From the NCBI GenBank assembly GCA_017480185.1, contig JAFVBC010000031.1, forward strand, positions 20,509 to 84,508: 64,000 nt of DNA. Reading direction: 5' to 3'. Shown here piece after piece: positions 1 to 8,958 of the stretch; position 1 is the stretch's first letter, and every line of letters starts with the position of its first letter. Below the pieces are notes generated by a model. It saw nothing but the letters and a program-made list of their open reading frames with translations, was not told the origin of the DNA and did no database searches. This stretch comes from Bacteroidales bacterium (GTDB lineage Bacteria > Bacteroidota > Bacteroidia > Bacteroidales > P3). Made by a program: the position numbers and the translations under genes.

Positions 1-2
1 AC

Positions 3-923
3 CATATTGGAGTACCACTTACACTGCTCGAAATCTCTCCAAACACCGAACTTGCTATCGTAGAAATGGGAGCCAACCACCCTGGAGAAATAGCACATCT
101 TTGTACAATAGCCAACCCAACTCACGGCCTTATAACCAACATTGGGAAAGCTCATTTAGAAGGTTTTGGCAGCGAAGACACCATCATTCAGACCAAAACA
201 GCCCTTTACCGCCATGTTGCAGCCAACAAAGGCCACATATTTGTCAATGCAGATAACAAGTTGCTCTACCAACAAGCTCTATCTATCACCAACAACGACC
301 ACATAATCACCTACGGACAACAGCCCAACGTCCGTTTTCGTGGCACACATACAACCGACAATCCATTCATGTCGTTCTATTTTGAAGTGGGCGACAACCT
401 TTTTACCACCAACTCTAATCTATTGGGAGGATATAATTTCGACAATGCTATGGCGGCTGTGAGCATAGGGTTATACTTTCATGTAGAGCCTTTTGACATA
501 AAAGAAGCCATAGAAGAATACACACCGTCTAATCAAAGGTCGCAACTAAAGCGTACTTTGCACAACTGCCTTTACCTTGATTGCTATAATGCCAACCCGT
601 CATCTATGGCTGCAGCAGTAGCATCGTTCCAATCCATGGAAGGTAAACACAAAATGGCCATAATAGGAAGTATGAAAGAACTTGGTGTCAATAGTCGCCA
701 CGAACACCAAATACTATACGACACACTGCAAAGTTGCCACTTTGACAGACTCATTTTGGTAGGTCCTGAATTCAAAGACGTATGTATGACCGACGGTGCA
801 ATGTTATTCGAAGATACCGCACAAGTTGAAGAATACTTGCGACAAAATAGGCCTTCCGACAGTCTAATTCTCATTAAGGGTTCAAACAGCAACCATCTTT
901 GGACACTTGCAGATGTGCTATAA
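3..923 (+). CDS. murF: UDP-N-acetylmuramoyl-tripeptide--D-alanyl-D-alanine ligase, 3' part
   Basis: This is the C-terminal two thirds of MurF, the cytoplasmic ATP-dependent ligase that adds D-Ala-D-Ala to the UDP-MurNAc-tripeptide and completes the peptidoglycan precursor. The frame is open from base 3, so the gene begins left of the window; 306 residues are visible. The segment VEMGANHPGEI, the following NPTHGLITNIGKAHLEGFGS and the later DCYNANPSS are Mur-ligase signatures, the last being typical of MurF. The central ATPase domain and the C-terminal ligase domain are both present and the stop at 921-923 is at a normal place. It is followed at once by a hairpin and then a convergent tRNA gene, so it is the last gene of its transcript. 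An internal ATG at 66 is not the real start. Confidence 0.93.
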   Translation, partial: HIGVPLTLLEISPNTELAIVEMGANHPGEIAHLCTIANPTHGLITNIGKAHLEGFGSEDTIIQTKTALYRHVAANKGHIFVNADNKLLYQQALSITNNDHIITYGQQPNVRFRGTHTTDNPFMSFYFEVGDNLFTTNSNLLGGYNFDNAMAAVSIGLYFHVEPFDIKEAIEEYTPSNQRSQLKRTLHNCLYLDCYNANPSSMAAAVASFQSMEGKHKMAIIGSMKELGVNSRHEHQILYDTLQSCHFDRLILVGPEFKDVCMTDGAMLFEDTAQVEEYLRQNRPSDSLILIKGSNSNHLWTLADVL

Positions 924-926
924 AAA

Positions 927-956
927 TGAGCATGGCCACATAAAGAGCCATGCTCA
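927..956. terminator. Hairpin terminator between murF and the tRNA gene
   Basis: A 10-bp perfect inverted repeat (TGAGCATGGC / GCCATGCTCA) surrounds a 10-nt loop directly after the murF stop codon. The two flanking genes converge, so it may stop transcription from both sides. There is no strong T run after it on the plus strand. Confidence 0.6.
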
Positions 957-968
957 CTATAAAAGAAG

Positions 969-1042
969 TCGGGGTGAAAAGACTCGAACTTTCGACCCCT
1001 TGCACCCCATGCAAGTGCGCTAGCCAACTGCGCCACACCCCG
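969..1042 (-). tRNA. tRNA-Pro (anticodon GGG)
   Basis: Read on the minus strand, 74 nt fold into a complete cloverleaf. The acceptor stem is CGGGGTG/CACCCCG with discriminator A, the D arm has GCGC/GCGC, the anticodon stem is CTTGC/GCAAG with loop ATGGGGT (anticodon GGG), and the T arm is GAAAG/CTTTT with loop TTCGAGT. The C1-G72 type first pair and the GGG anticodon fit proline. CCA is not encoded. The stretch from 1043 to 1234 upstream of it holds no gene that I can support. Confidence 0.93.
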
Positions 1043-1234
1043 AACTCTTGTTTACCTCGTCTCACAGCCGTTTTCCACAGCCATTCTCTCTGACGAAATC
1101 GTGTGCAAAAGTAATGGCTTTTCCATTTACAGCCAAATTTTTTTTCATTTTTTTCACACAGTTCAGTCGCACAAAGTCTTACATCTGTCCATAGCAATTG
1201 CACACTATTGTATGAACAGCCTCAAGCCTTACTA

Positions 1235-2734
1235 TCATTCAGGTTTTCTCAACACTACAGTGAGCACCGATCTGCCCGCGCCAATACTGGAGCCGACACC
1301 GCTTTTATGACCATTGGCGAACACGATGTCGGTAGCCACTGGAAGATGCGACTTTAGGTAAAGTTCAAGCGATAGTAAGCGCTGATCGGTAAGCAATTTG
1401 TTGTATGTATTGTTTGCTGTCATGTTGTTAAACAACACAGCCTGAATGCTTATTGCAGGATTGTCGCGCACAAAGTCAATCAACCTCATCAGATAATCCT
1501 TTCCACGTTCGCTTAACTCCACATCACCATCTGGGCCAAAAAGGTCGTAGAAGTAGAGTGGCTGTCCAAACGGCAGCTGACCGAGCTGAATATTATGGTG
1601 CAACTCGGCAATCAAACGTTCATTATCGGGCAAAGTGGTATTCAAAGCGTCGCAGTCGGTATAGCTACCATCGGCGCGGCAACACACATCATAGAAAGTG
1701 TCGGCTTTCAGATAGAGTTCATAGTAGCCCATACTATTGGTAACGGCATTGCATACAGGCTGCGACATCTCATACACTTGCACTTTTGCTCCACCAATGG
1801 GATTATTGATAGCATCAGTGACTTGACCTGTTACCCTCACCCCTTTCAAGTGGCCAGAGAAAGAGTAAAGCTGCACCGTCTCGGCAACGCTATCGCGCGA
1901 CGACAGCCAATAGGCACAGTCGTTCAGCGTGTCTATCACCATACAACTATTGTCGGCATCATTGCAGTTTATCGGAAACGGTAATTTTTGCACCACGCTA
2001 CGCCCTATTTGCAACACCCCAATAGTGTCGCCATTGACGCGATTAGAGATGAGTTGTGTGGAATAGATTTGATGCTCGTCGCTGTCAACATCACGACCAT
2101 TAGTATTGAACAACAGATACTTGCCACACACCAATGGCGACATTTCATCCATCTCGGTGTTAATACGCCGCCCCATATTGACTGGTTTTTGCCACCTGCC
2201 ACGCTCCCAAAGAGAGTACCACAGATCGTAGCCACCCATCGATCCCGCACTATTGTCCGATGCAAATATCATAATCTTTCCATCGGCACTGAACGTAGGG
2301 TGCTCAATAGCCATACCATGCATGCGAACCTGCTTAATCTTGGGCTTACGTTTTTTGCGCACACGCAGTTCGTACAGTCGCGAGTAACCATTCTTATCGG
2401 GTTTTGTAAAGTACAACTTACCGTCGTCGGGTTTGCGTACGGCATAGTCAACGTCGGGATCGGCTTGCAACCACATAGTGTCGGCCACGAGGCTAAACAC
2501 ATTCTCGCCATCACGTGTAGCGCAAAGCACAAGCCCCTCGGTGTGCAGATACAGTGTGCCATTGTCAATCCACATCGACGTTATGTCGTCGGCCAAACGC
2601 ACCATATCCTGCCTCTGCACTTTGAAAGCCGAGCCTTGAGCTCCAATCTCCGCCCCCCCAAAAAAGAGCGCGACGGCCAGCATCGCAACCAATCGTGCCC
2701 AATACCTTATTTCCAGTTTGCCTTGTTTTTGCAT
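1235..2734 (-). CDS. Secreted PD40 beta-propeller / OmpA-like protein (PorE-like)
   Basis: A 499-residue envelope protein. Residues 1-33 form a signal peptide (hydrophobic MLAVALFFGGA core). Around 150-215 there are PD40/WD40-like blades, with FSADGKIMIFASDNSAG and GGYDLWYS, the pattern seen in TolB-like propellers of Bacteroidota. Around 300-360 lies a carboxypeptidase-regulatory-like fold (VTGQVTDAINNPIGGAKVQVYE). The last ~110 residues look like an OmpA-type domain, though the usual peptidoglycan-binding NxxLSxxRA motif is weak (here LLTDQRLLSLELYLKSH). The order propeller, regulatory domain, OmpA domain resembles PorE of the type IX secretion system, but I see no N-terminal TPR repeats. 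It lies 25 bp downstream of lon on the same strand, so it could be read from the lon transcript. Family assignment is fairly sure; the T9SS role is inference. Confidence 0.72.
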   Translation of the reverse strand: MQKQGKLEIRYWARLVAMLAVALFFGGAEIGAQGSAFKVQRQDMVRLADDITSMWIDNGTLYLHTEGLVLCATRDGENVFSLVADTMWLQADPDVDYAVRKPDDGKLYFTKPDKNGYSRLYELRVRKKRKPKIKQVRMHGMAIEHPTFSADGKIMIFASDNSAGSMGGYDLWYSLWERGRWQKPVNMGRRINTEMDEMSPLVCGKYLLFNTNGRDVDSDEHQIYSTQLISNRVNGDTIGVLQIGRSVVQKLPFPINCNDADNSCMVIDTLNDCAYWLSSRDSVAETVQLYSFSGHLKGVRVTGQVTDAINNPIGGAKVQVYEMSQPVCNAVTNSMGYYELYLKADTFYDVCCRADGSYTDCDALNTTLPDNERLIAELHHNIQLGQLPFGQPLYFYDLFGPDGDVELSERGKDYLMRLIDFVRDNPAISIQAVLFNNMTANNTYNKLLTDQRLLSLELYLKSHLPVATDIVFANGHKSGVGSSIGAGRSVLTVVLRKPE

Positions 2735-2759
2735 CTATAGCGTCAAGTAGTGTGGACTG

Positions 2760-5213
2760 TCAACCTTCCAAAGCCAACGGCAGAACCTCGGCCATCGAGT
2801 TTATGTAGTTAAATTCCAACCCGTTGATATACAATGGTTCTATATCTTCAACGTCGCGTCGGTTGTCGGCACACAAAATAATTCGACTTACACCTGCACG
2901 TTTTGCTGCCAATATCTTCTCCTTTATACCGCCCACTGGGGTAACCGCACCGCGCAAAGTTATCTCGCCAGTCATGGCAATACCGGGCTTCACCTTACGG
3001 TGGGTCAGCACCGACACCATTGCAGTGAAGAGGGTGATGCCAGCCGAAGGGCCATCCTTTGGGGTTGCCCCCTCGGGTACATGTATGTGGAGGTTGCAAC
3101 TATCGATGGTCGATGGAGCAATGCCAAAGTGTTCGCAGTTGGCCTTGATATACTCATAGGCCAATGTTGCCGATTCTTTCATCACATCGCCCAAGTTACC
3201 CGTCATGCTCATGGCACCACGGCCGTGACTCAAACTGGCCTCAATAAACAATATTTCGCCCCCGACGGGAGTCCAAGCCAAACCTGTAACCACACCCTCA
3301 CGAGGCTCGGTGGGAGCCTTGTCGTCGGAGTGGATTGGCAGGCCGAGCACTTCGCGCACTTCGTCGAGGCCCACAGTGGCACGGTCTTTCTTACCCTCGG
3401 CCAGGCGCAACACACGATGCCGCACTATTTTTGCCATTTGTTTCTCCAACTGGCGCACACCCGACTCGCGAGTGTAGTCGTTGACGATGAGCCGTAGCGC
3501 GTCGTCGGTAAACTTCAACGTGCGCCCATCCATCACGTTGTCGTGCAACAAAGAGCGGGTTATATGCCTTTTGGCAATCTCCAGTTTTTCCTCCATCACA
3601 TAGCCGCTAAACTCTATCACCTCCATACGGTCGAGCAACGCTGGCTGTATGCTTTGCATATTATTGGCTGTGGCAATGAAGAGCACCTTTGAGAGGTCGT
3701 AGTCGGTGTTGACAAAATTGTCGTGGAAATGGCAGTTCTGCTCAGGATCGAGCACTTCGAGCAGTGCCGATGAGGGGTCGCCGTTGACGCTTTGCGACTG
3801 CACTTTATCCACCTCGTCGAGTACAAACACGGGGTCGGACACTCCAGCCTTGGTTATTTCTTGCAGAATGCGTCCAGGCATGGCACCAACATAGGTGCGC
3901 CTATGGCCGCGTATCTCCGACTCGTCGTGCAAGCCACCCAAAGCAATGCGCCTATATGGTCGACCCAGTGCCGCGGCAATGCTGCGACAAACCGATGTCT
4001 TACCCGTTCCCGGAGGCCCAACCAGACAGAGCACTTGCGCCTTCTGGCGTCGTCCGCCCTCACTCTGACGCTGCTGAACGGCAAGGTACTCCAGCACACG
4101 CTGTTTCACCTTCTCGATGCCATAGTGGTCGCGATCGAGCACTCGACGTGCATTTTCAAGATCGAACTTACCATTGCTGTATTCCTCCCACGGAAGGTCG
4201 AGCAACGTTTCAAGATAGTTAAGTTGCACACTATAGTCGCTCGACATGGGCGACAGGCGCGACATCTTCTGCATCTCCTTGTTAAACAGTGCCGCCACCG
4301 TTTCTGGCCAGTGTTTTTTGTCGGCGCGATCGCGCAGCTGAGCCAGGTCGTCGGACGGTGCACCCATGCCTTGTGGCATGCCGCCAAGTTCCTCCTGAAT
4401 GACATCCATCTGATGACGCAGATAGAATTCGCGTTGCTGGCGGTTGAGCACCTGCTGGGTTTTCTCGTCAATCTCCTTACTCAAATCGTCAATCTCCTTC
4501 AACGAACGCAAGTGGCTGTGGATGCACTCCAAACGTTCGGGATAGGAGTCGCAGCGCAGCATTTCAAACTTTGCATCGTTGTCAACGTCCAAATGCGTAG
4601 CCGCAAAGTTGATAAACACCCTGTTGCCCGAAATGCCAGTAACCATCGGTGCCAACTCGTCGTCGTTCAAATGCCCTTTCATCACTTTGGCATACTGCCG
4701 ACGCACCATGTTGACGTGGTTCTTAAAGGTGGCGTTGTTGAGGCCAGTTGTCAACTCGGGACGCAACGACACATCGCCACGCATGTAGGGTTCTTCGGCA
4801 GTGAGCTGAAGACTGTCGCACCGACACACACCCTGCAACACAGCCACCACCACATCATCCCTCAAATTGAACACTTTCAGCACATTGGCCACAACACCTA
4901 TGGCATAAAGCGACCCAATCGACGGATCGTCGGAGGCATCGTGTTGGGTAAACACTGCAATCTGATCGTGGCTTTGCATCACATCGTGCAGCAACTGACG
5001 CGACTTCTCGCGCTGTGCCACCACTGGTATCACCACTCCAGGAAAAAGCATCAAATCCATCAATGGCAACACAGCAAAATTGGTTTGTCCGACGGGTGCA
5101 TTCATCAAAAAATCCTCGTCGTCGGCATCCACCAATGGCACAATATCAGCCTTTATCTTAAACTCTCGCAGTTGATTCTCGTCAAGCTTAAAATCTTTCT
5201 TACTCATCTTCAT
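2760..5213 (-). CDS. lon: ATP-dependent protease Lon
   Basis: Lon is a cytoplasmic AAA+ serine protease that degrades misfolded and regulatory proteins. The 817-residue protein has the N-terminal substrate domain (about 45-250), a coiled-coil stretch, the AAA+ module with Walker A GPPGTGKTS (about 399-407) and Walker B VFVLDEVDK (about 462-470), and the C-terminal protease domain with the catalytic Ser723 in PKDGPSAG and Lys766 in GGIKEK. Length and spacing (43 residues from Ser to Lys) are normal. The start may be the ATG at 5213 or, two codons later, the one that begins MSKKDFKL. The PD40-OmpA gene follows closely downstream. Upstream is a 333-bp intergenic region with a repeat element. Confidence 0.97.
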   Translation of the reverse strand: MKMSKKDFKLDENQLREFKIKADIVPLVDADDEDFLMNAPVGQTNFAVLPLMDLMLFPGVVIPVVAQREKSRQLLHDVMQSHDQIAVFTQHDASDDPSIGSLYAIGVVANVLKVFNLRDDVVVAVLQGVCRCDSLQLTAEEPYMRGDVSLRPELTTGLNNATFKNHVNMVRRQYAKVMKGHLNDDELAPMVTGISGNRVFINFAATHLDVDNDAKFEMLRCDSYPERLECIHSHLRSLKEIDDLSKEIDEKTQQVLNRQQREFYLRHQMDVIQEELGGMPQGMGAPSDDLAQLRDRADKKHWPETVAALFNKEMQKMSRLSPMSSDYSVQLNYLETLLDLPWEEYSNGKFDLENARRVLDRDHYGIEKVKQRVLEYLAVQQRQSEGGRRQKAQVLCLVGPPGTGKTSVCRSIAAALGRPYRRIALGGLHDESEIRGHRRTYVGAMPGRILQEITKAGVSDPVFVLDEVDKVQSQSVNGDPSSALLEVLDPEQNCHFHDNFVNTDYDLSKVLFIATANNMQSIQPALLDRMEVIEFSGYVMEEKLEIAKRHITRSLLHDNVMDGRTLKFTDDALRLIVNDYTRESGVRQLEKQMAKIVRHRVLRLAEGKKDRATVGLDEVREVLGLPIHSDDKAPTEPREGVVTGLAWTPVGGEILFIEASLSHGRGAMSMTGNLGDVMKESATLAYEYIKANCEHFGIAPSTIDSCNLHIHVPEGATPKDGPSAGITLFTAMVSVLTHRKVKPGIAMTGEITLRGAVTPVGGIKEKILAAKRAGVSRIILCADNRRDVEDIEPLYINGLEFNYINSMAEVLPLALEG

Positions 5214-5371
5214 TCAGTAGTTTTCGGCGATGTAAACATTCGCCCACACGTTGTATTAAACGCAAGAACGCAAATAATGTTGCACCGCATCGTGCTTTTT
5301 ACAACATAAGTGCATCAAAAAGCGTGCCAACCTCACCTGTTTGCCCAATGCAAAGAGGCATCAACCACGGC

Positions 5372-5466
5372 TCAAGTAGGGCTGTTCTTCAGTCGTTCTT
5401 CAGTCAATGACTGAAGAACGACTGAACATATACTGAAGAAATGCCTAAGTTGATACCTACTTGAAT
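5372..5466. repeat. Intergenic TTCAGT hairpin element, divergent copy
   Basis: The gap 5214-5546 has no gene. Inside it, two 11-bp units GTTCTTCAGTC (5384-5405) are followed by AAT and then by their reverse complement (5409-5427), giving a stem-loop. It is introduced by TCAAGTAGGGCT, and a diverged ACCTACTTGA closes it near 5455-5464, so the outer arm is partly conserved. The same architecture occurs at 42276-42368 and at the right edge of the window (63945-64000). The right arm here is damaged after 5427, which marks this copy as older or truncated. Confidence 0.75.
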
Positions 5467-5546
5467 GCAAGAAGTTGACGCCTTGACGTTGCCCACGCTT
5501 ATCCTCACCACGTGGTGGGGCATTCAAAAAAAAACATGAATATGTG

Positions 5547-6653
5547 TCAGCACAGCCGCAGACGATAGCGGTGTCCTGGCAGGGCAATGACAATGTCTTG
5601 CATCTCAAGGTTGAAAAGCAGCGACGCAAGCTGTTGCAACGATAGGCCTGTGAGGGGCGACAACTCGTCGATTGCCAGAACTTCTTGCTGTTTTAGCAGT
5701 TCAACCACACGTCGAGCGTCGTCGTCAACTTGGTCAAAAAGGGTTGGCTCTTTCATGGTGGCATGAGGCTGGCTGCCCCACCCCATTTGCTGCATTATGT
5801 CGTTGGCGCTGCACAACATTTGGGCTTTATTGGCCGCAATTAGGGCATTGGTGCCTTGAGAATAGGGGTCGGTGGCACGACCGGGCACGGCAAACACGTC
5901 GCGATGGTAGCTTGCTGCCATGTGTGCCGTTATCAAGGCCCCACCATGGCTTCCAGCTTCGACAACGACCACCCCATCGGCCAAGGCGGCAATGATGCGA
6001 TTGCGAGCTGGAAAGAACCCCTGATTGATGGCCGTACCCGATGCATACTCGGTAACCAATGCGCCCCCTTGCTGCACTATGCGCTCGGCAAGCTGACGGT
6101 TTTGCGGAGGGTATATGCGGTCAAGGCCGTGAGCCATCACCGCCACGGTGGGCAAGGCGTGGTCGAGAGCAGCCCGATGGGCGGCAGTGTCGATGCCATA
6201 GGCCAGTCCGCTGATGATGGGAGCCCCGAGGGGTTTAAGATCGCGCACAAGAGCATTGGTAAAATCGCAGCCATAGGCAGTGGCCCGACGCGTACCCACA
6301 ATGGCAACTGCATGCTCGGCATCGAGGTCGACATTACCCTTGACGTACAGCACAGCAGGGCAATCGGAGGTTTCGTCGCACTGCATTCGCCTGGGCAATG
6401 TGCCTTCGGCCAACGACAACACTCTAACGCCCTGACTGTTGCACCACTGCCATTCGCGTTCGGCACGTGCGTGCATTGTCTTGTTCACCAAACTGTTGAG
6501 CAAGGCTGGTTGATTGGGAAACAGTGTTCGCAGTTCGACCGCACTGAGTGAGAATACAGCCTCGGCGCTGCCAAAACGAGCCAAAAGCTTGCGATGAATT
6601 GTGCACCCTACGCCTGGTGTAAGCGCAAGGGCTATCTCGGAAATGATGTCCAT
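5547..6653 (-). CDS. dprA: DNA-processing protein DprA
   Basis: DprA binds incoming single-stranded DNA during natural transformation and loads RecA on it. The 368-residue protein has an N-terminal helix-hairpin-helix/SAM-like part, the Rossmann-like DprA core (VAIVGTRRATAYG, then ISGLAYGIDTAAHRAAL, then NRIIAALADGVVVVEA and GGALITAHMAASYHRDVFAVPG), and a C-terminal winged-helix-like part (LSPLTGLSLQQLASLLFNLEM). I place the start at the ATG at 6653 (MDIISEIALALTPG), because the open frame further upstream encodes a low-complexity basic stretch unlike any DprA and lies wholly inside the Nudix gene. With this start the gene overlaps the Nudix gene by 22 bp, so the two are probably translationally coupled. 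No other competence gene is visible nearby. Confidence 0.92.
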   Translation of the reverse strand: MDIISEIALALTPGVGCTIHRKLLARFGSAEAVFSLSAVELRTLFPNQPALLNSLVNKTMHARAEREWQWCNSQGVRVLSLAEGTLPRRMQCDETSDCPAVLYVKGNVDLDAEHAVAIVGTRRATAYGCDFTNALVRDLKPLGAPIISGLAYGIDTAAHRAALDHALPTVAVMAHGLDRIYPPQNRQLAERIVQQGGALVTEYASGTAINQGFFPARNRIIAALADGVVVVEAGSHGGALITAHMAASYHRDVFAVPGRATDPYSQGTNALIAANKAQMLCSANDIMQQMGWGSQPHATMKEPTLFDQVDDDARRVVELLKQQEVLAIDELSPLTGLSLQQLASLLFNLEMQDIVIALPGHRYRLRLC

Positions 6654-7150
6654 GGATGTTTTTCTCTTAACAGGGCCGATAGCGTGCGCATGGTGCCATA
6701 ACTGTGGTCGAGTCCACAACACAGTTCGTCGGGCTTCACCCATTGCCCTCCTTCGATGCCCTCCTCGGTTTGAGGCACCACCTCGGTGGCCTGTTCTGCC
6801 GTCATTGCGTACCATGTGGTTTGCTTCAAGTGCCACCCTCCATAGAGGTGGTAAAGATGATAGGTCTTGTGGCAAAACAAGGGCAGCATTGTCCCCTGGC
6901 GCAATACTATGTTTGCCTTAACTCCTGTCTCCTCTTCCACCTCGCGCACAGCAGCTTGAGCAAGCGTTTCGCCCTGTTCGACCTTTCCCTTTGGCAGGTC
7001 GAAACGACCGTTGCGACGAATGTAAAGAGCCCTGCCATCGGGCGAAAAGACCAGGCCTCCCGCTGCACGCACATAGCGCATGTGGCGCTGCAAAAAGCGC
7101 AAAGTGGCAATGGGGACGTTGAGGGTTGTGCGTTTATAGGAAAGTTTCAT
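6632..7150 (-). CDS. Nudix hydrolase
   Basis: A 172-residue hydrolase of nucleoside-diphosphate-linked compounds. The Nudix box is complete: GKVEQGETLAQAAVREVEEE followed by TGV matches Gx5Ex7REUxEExGU, so the Mg-binding glutamates are present. The core domain spans about residues 28-150, with a short basic N-terminal extension. The substrate cannot be told from the sequence; the RAAGGLVFSPDGRALYIRRNG opening resembles diadenosine-polyphosphate or general house-cleaning members of the family. Its start overlaps the stop of the META-domain gene by 4 bp (ATGA), and its end overlaps dprA, so the three genes are one transcription unit. Confidence 0.9.
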   Translation of the reverse strand: MKLSYKRTTLNVPIATLRFLQRHMRYVRAAGGLVFSPDGRALYIRRNGRFDLPKGKVEQGETLAQAAVREVEEETGVKANIVLRQGTMLPLFCHKTYHLYHLYGGWHLKQTTWYAMTAEQATEVVPQTEEGIEGGQWVKPDELCCGLDHSYGTMRTLSALLREKHPWTSFPR

Positions 7151-7611
7151 TGCATTTCGAATTTCATCAATTCGCGTCCCGATTGTAGCAATGTAATGCT
7201 ATAGGGCGCAAGCAGAATGTGTGTGGCTTTGGGCAACAAGAGAAGTAGTTGCTGTTCGGCATACATTGCCGCATCGGGGCACACCACCTGCGTGGCCTCG
7301 ACCTGCGCAAAACGGCATTCACACACCTCACCGTCCTGCCCGTTTGTTGGGTGCTGCAAAGCATACGTGCCCCAAAAGCGGTTGCACGAGGCTTTGCCCT
7401 CGAAGGTGCCCGTGCGAGGACGAAACACAAGTGTAACCACGCCCTGTTGCGACTTCACGTCGCGACCACGGATGCTTACCAGTTGCCACACTTGAGTATC
7501 GGCAAGTTGTACAGGCCGTTGCCCTTCGGCGGTAGCTTTGGGTTTGCTTGTGCTACAGGCCACCATGGCCATTGCAAGCAGCAGACTTGTGAGAAAGACG
7601 ATGCGTTTCAT
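7147..7611 (-). CDS. META-domain (HslJ-like) lipoprotein
   Basis: A 154-residue protein that starts with a lipoprotein signal peptide; the lipobox is MVACS, so Cys19 should be lipidated and the protein anchored in the envelope. The rest is a META domain of the HslJ/DUF306 type: WQLVSIRGRDV near the start, then LVFRPRTGTFEGKASCNRFWG, which is the family's hallmark around the conserved Cys-Asn. Proteins of this family are linked to heat-shock or stress responses, but no biochemical reaction is established. It is the first gene of the META-Nudix-dprA unit. A TATTTTTG box at 7635-7642 on the minus strand could be its -7 element. Confidence 0.85.
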   Translation of the reverse strand: MKRIVFLTSLLLAMAMVACSTSKPKATAEGQRPVQLADTQVWQLVSIRGRDVKSQQGVVTLVFRPRTGTFEGKASCNRFWGTYALQHPTNGQDGEVCECRFAQVEATQVVCPDAAMYAEQQLLLLLPKATHILLAPYSITLLQSGRELMKFEMQ

Positions 7612-7631
7612 TGCTTTGCAGTGAAAAAACG

Positions 7632-8903
7632 ATGCAAAAATACGATTTTTCGACTATCGACGTTGTTACCAGCATGGTGCAAGAACACAACCGTGGGTTA
7701 ATTGTTATGGCTGTGAGCAACGATTTGCTCACCGACAATCGTGTGTTGCGCCACTGCACAACGTTGCACAACGCGGGCTTCGACGTGAGCCTGATAGGAC
7801 GCGAATTAGACAATCCCAACCTGCCACAGGTTGATTTTAACGTCGACCGTCTGCATTTGCGCCACAGACGAGGGTGGCGTTTTTATGCCGAACTAAACAT
7901 AAAACTTTTCCGAACCATGCGTCGCATGCGGCCAACCATCGTATGGGCCAACGACACCGATACCCTGCCTGCCTGCTATGCCACCGCACGCGCCACTGGA
8001 GCACACCTGGTGTTTGACGCACATGAACTGTTCCCCGAAGTGCCCGAATTGCAAGGGCGATGGTTGGTGAAGCGAGTGTGGCAGACCATTGAACGGATGC
8101 TTATGCCCCACGCAACACAGTGCTTAACCGTATGCCAAAGCATTGCCGACTACTATAGGGGAAAACTTGGCGTTGAAATGACCGTGGTGCGCAATTTGCC
8201 AAACATGCAATCGGTGCCTTCAACGCCCCCATCAACCACTGCGCATGGAGCGCAATTGCACAGATGGGCTGAATGGTTGGCCGACAGAGACTGGTTCTCG
8301 ATGCTGTATCAAGGTGCAGTAAACAAGGGTAGAGGCGTGGAGTGGGCAATAGAGGCAACCGCAATGATGCCCCGTTGCAGACTGATGGTGGTGGGAAGTG
8401 GCGACGAATGGGCACAGATGAAACAACTGGCCGACAGCAGTACGGCTGCCAACCGCATTGTATTCACAGGGCGCATGATGCCAGAAGACCTACAGTGGCT
8501 CACCGCTCATGCCGATTGTGGCCTAATCATGTTGCACGACATTGGGTTGAGCTACCACTTTGCACTACCCAATCGCATTGGCGACATGGTGAAAGCTGCT
8601 GTGCCGATGGTGGTGAGCAATCTGCCAGAAATGGCAAATGTAGTAGAGAAATATGGCATTGGGGCTGTGATGAGCAGTCAGAATGCCGACGGACTGACGA
8701 CAGCCGTGTGTCGAGTGCAAAAAGAATGGGGTAAGGCGAACCTCGCAATACGCCGACAACGTTTTGCCAAAGCTCGGGCTGAAATGGACTGGCAGCGAGA
8801 GCAGCAGGGGCTGATAGCGGTGGCAAACGCTGCCGTGGATGCTCCAAGCAAAGGTGATAGATGCCATAAGAAATACAATCGTAAGCAAAAAAAGCAACGA
8901 TAG
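7632..8903 (+). CDS. Glycosyltransferase family 4-like protein
   Basis: A GT-B fold sugar transferase of about 423 residues. The opening VMAVSNDLLTDNRVLRHCTT is typical of family-4-like N-terminal domains. The middle has VFDAHELFPEVPEL, common in this group, and the C-terminal half has LYQGAVNKGRGVEWAIEA, LMVVGSGDEW and IVFTGRMMPEDL, which build the nucleotide-sugar site. There is no membrane segment, so it should act at the cytoplasmic face. The start is uncertain: ATG at 7632, 7674 or 7707 are all possible, and 7632 overlaps the presumed promoter of the divergent META gene, so 7674 may be the true one. The acceptor is unknown. LepB follows 55 bp downstream. Confidence 0.82.
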   Translation: MQKYDFSTIDVVTSMVQEHNRGLIVMAVSNDLLTDNRVLRHCTTLHNAGFDVSLIGRELDNPNLPQVDFNVDRLHLRHRRGWRFYAELNIKLFRTMRRMRPTIVWANDTDTLPACYATARATGAHLVFDAHELFPEVPELQGRWLVKRVWQTIERMLMPHATQCLTVCQSIADYYRGKLGVEMTVVRNLPNMQSVPSTPPSTTAHGAQLHRWAEWLADRDWFSMLYQGAVNKGRGVEWAIEATAMMPRCRLMVVGSGDEWAQMKQLADSSTAANRIVFTGRMMPEDLQWLTAHADCGLIMLHDIGLSYHFALPNRIGDMVKAAVPMVVSNLPEMANVVEKYGIGAVMSSQNADGLTTAVCRVQKEWGKANLAIRRQRFAKARAEMDWQREQQGLIAVANAAVDAPSKGDRCHKKYNRKQKKQR

Positions 8904-8958
8904 ACAATAATAACGCACGGCAACCGTTTCTCCTCTAATAGTTAAAAGAAGCAAAGAA

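Noticed and set aside
3792-5309. 505-codon open frame on the strand opposite lon
   Set aside because: It lies over the well-supported Lon gene, has a His/Gln-rich composition typical of antisense frames in this codon usage and shows no domain.
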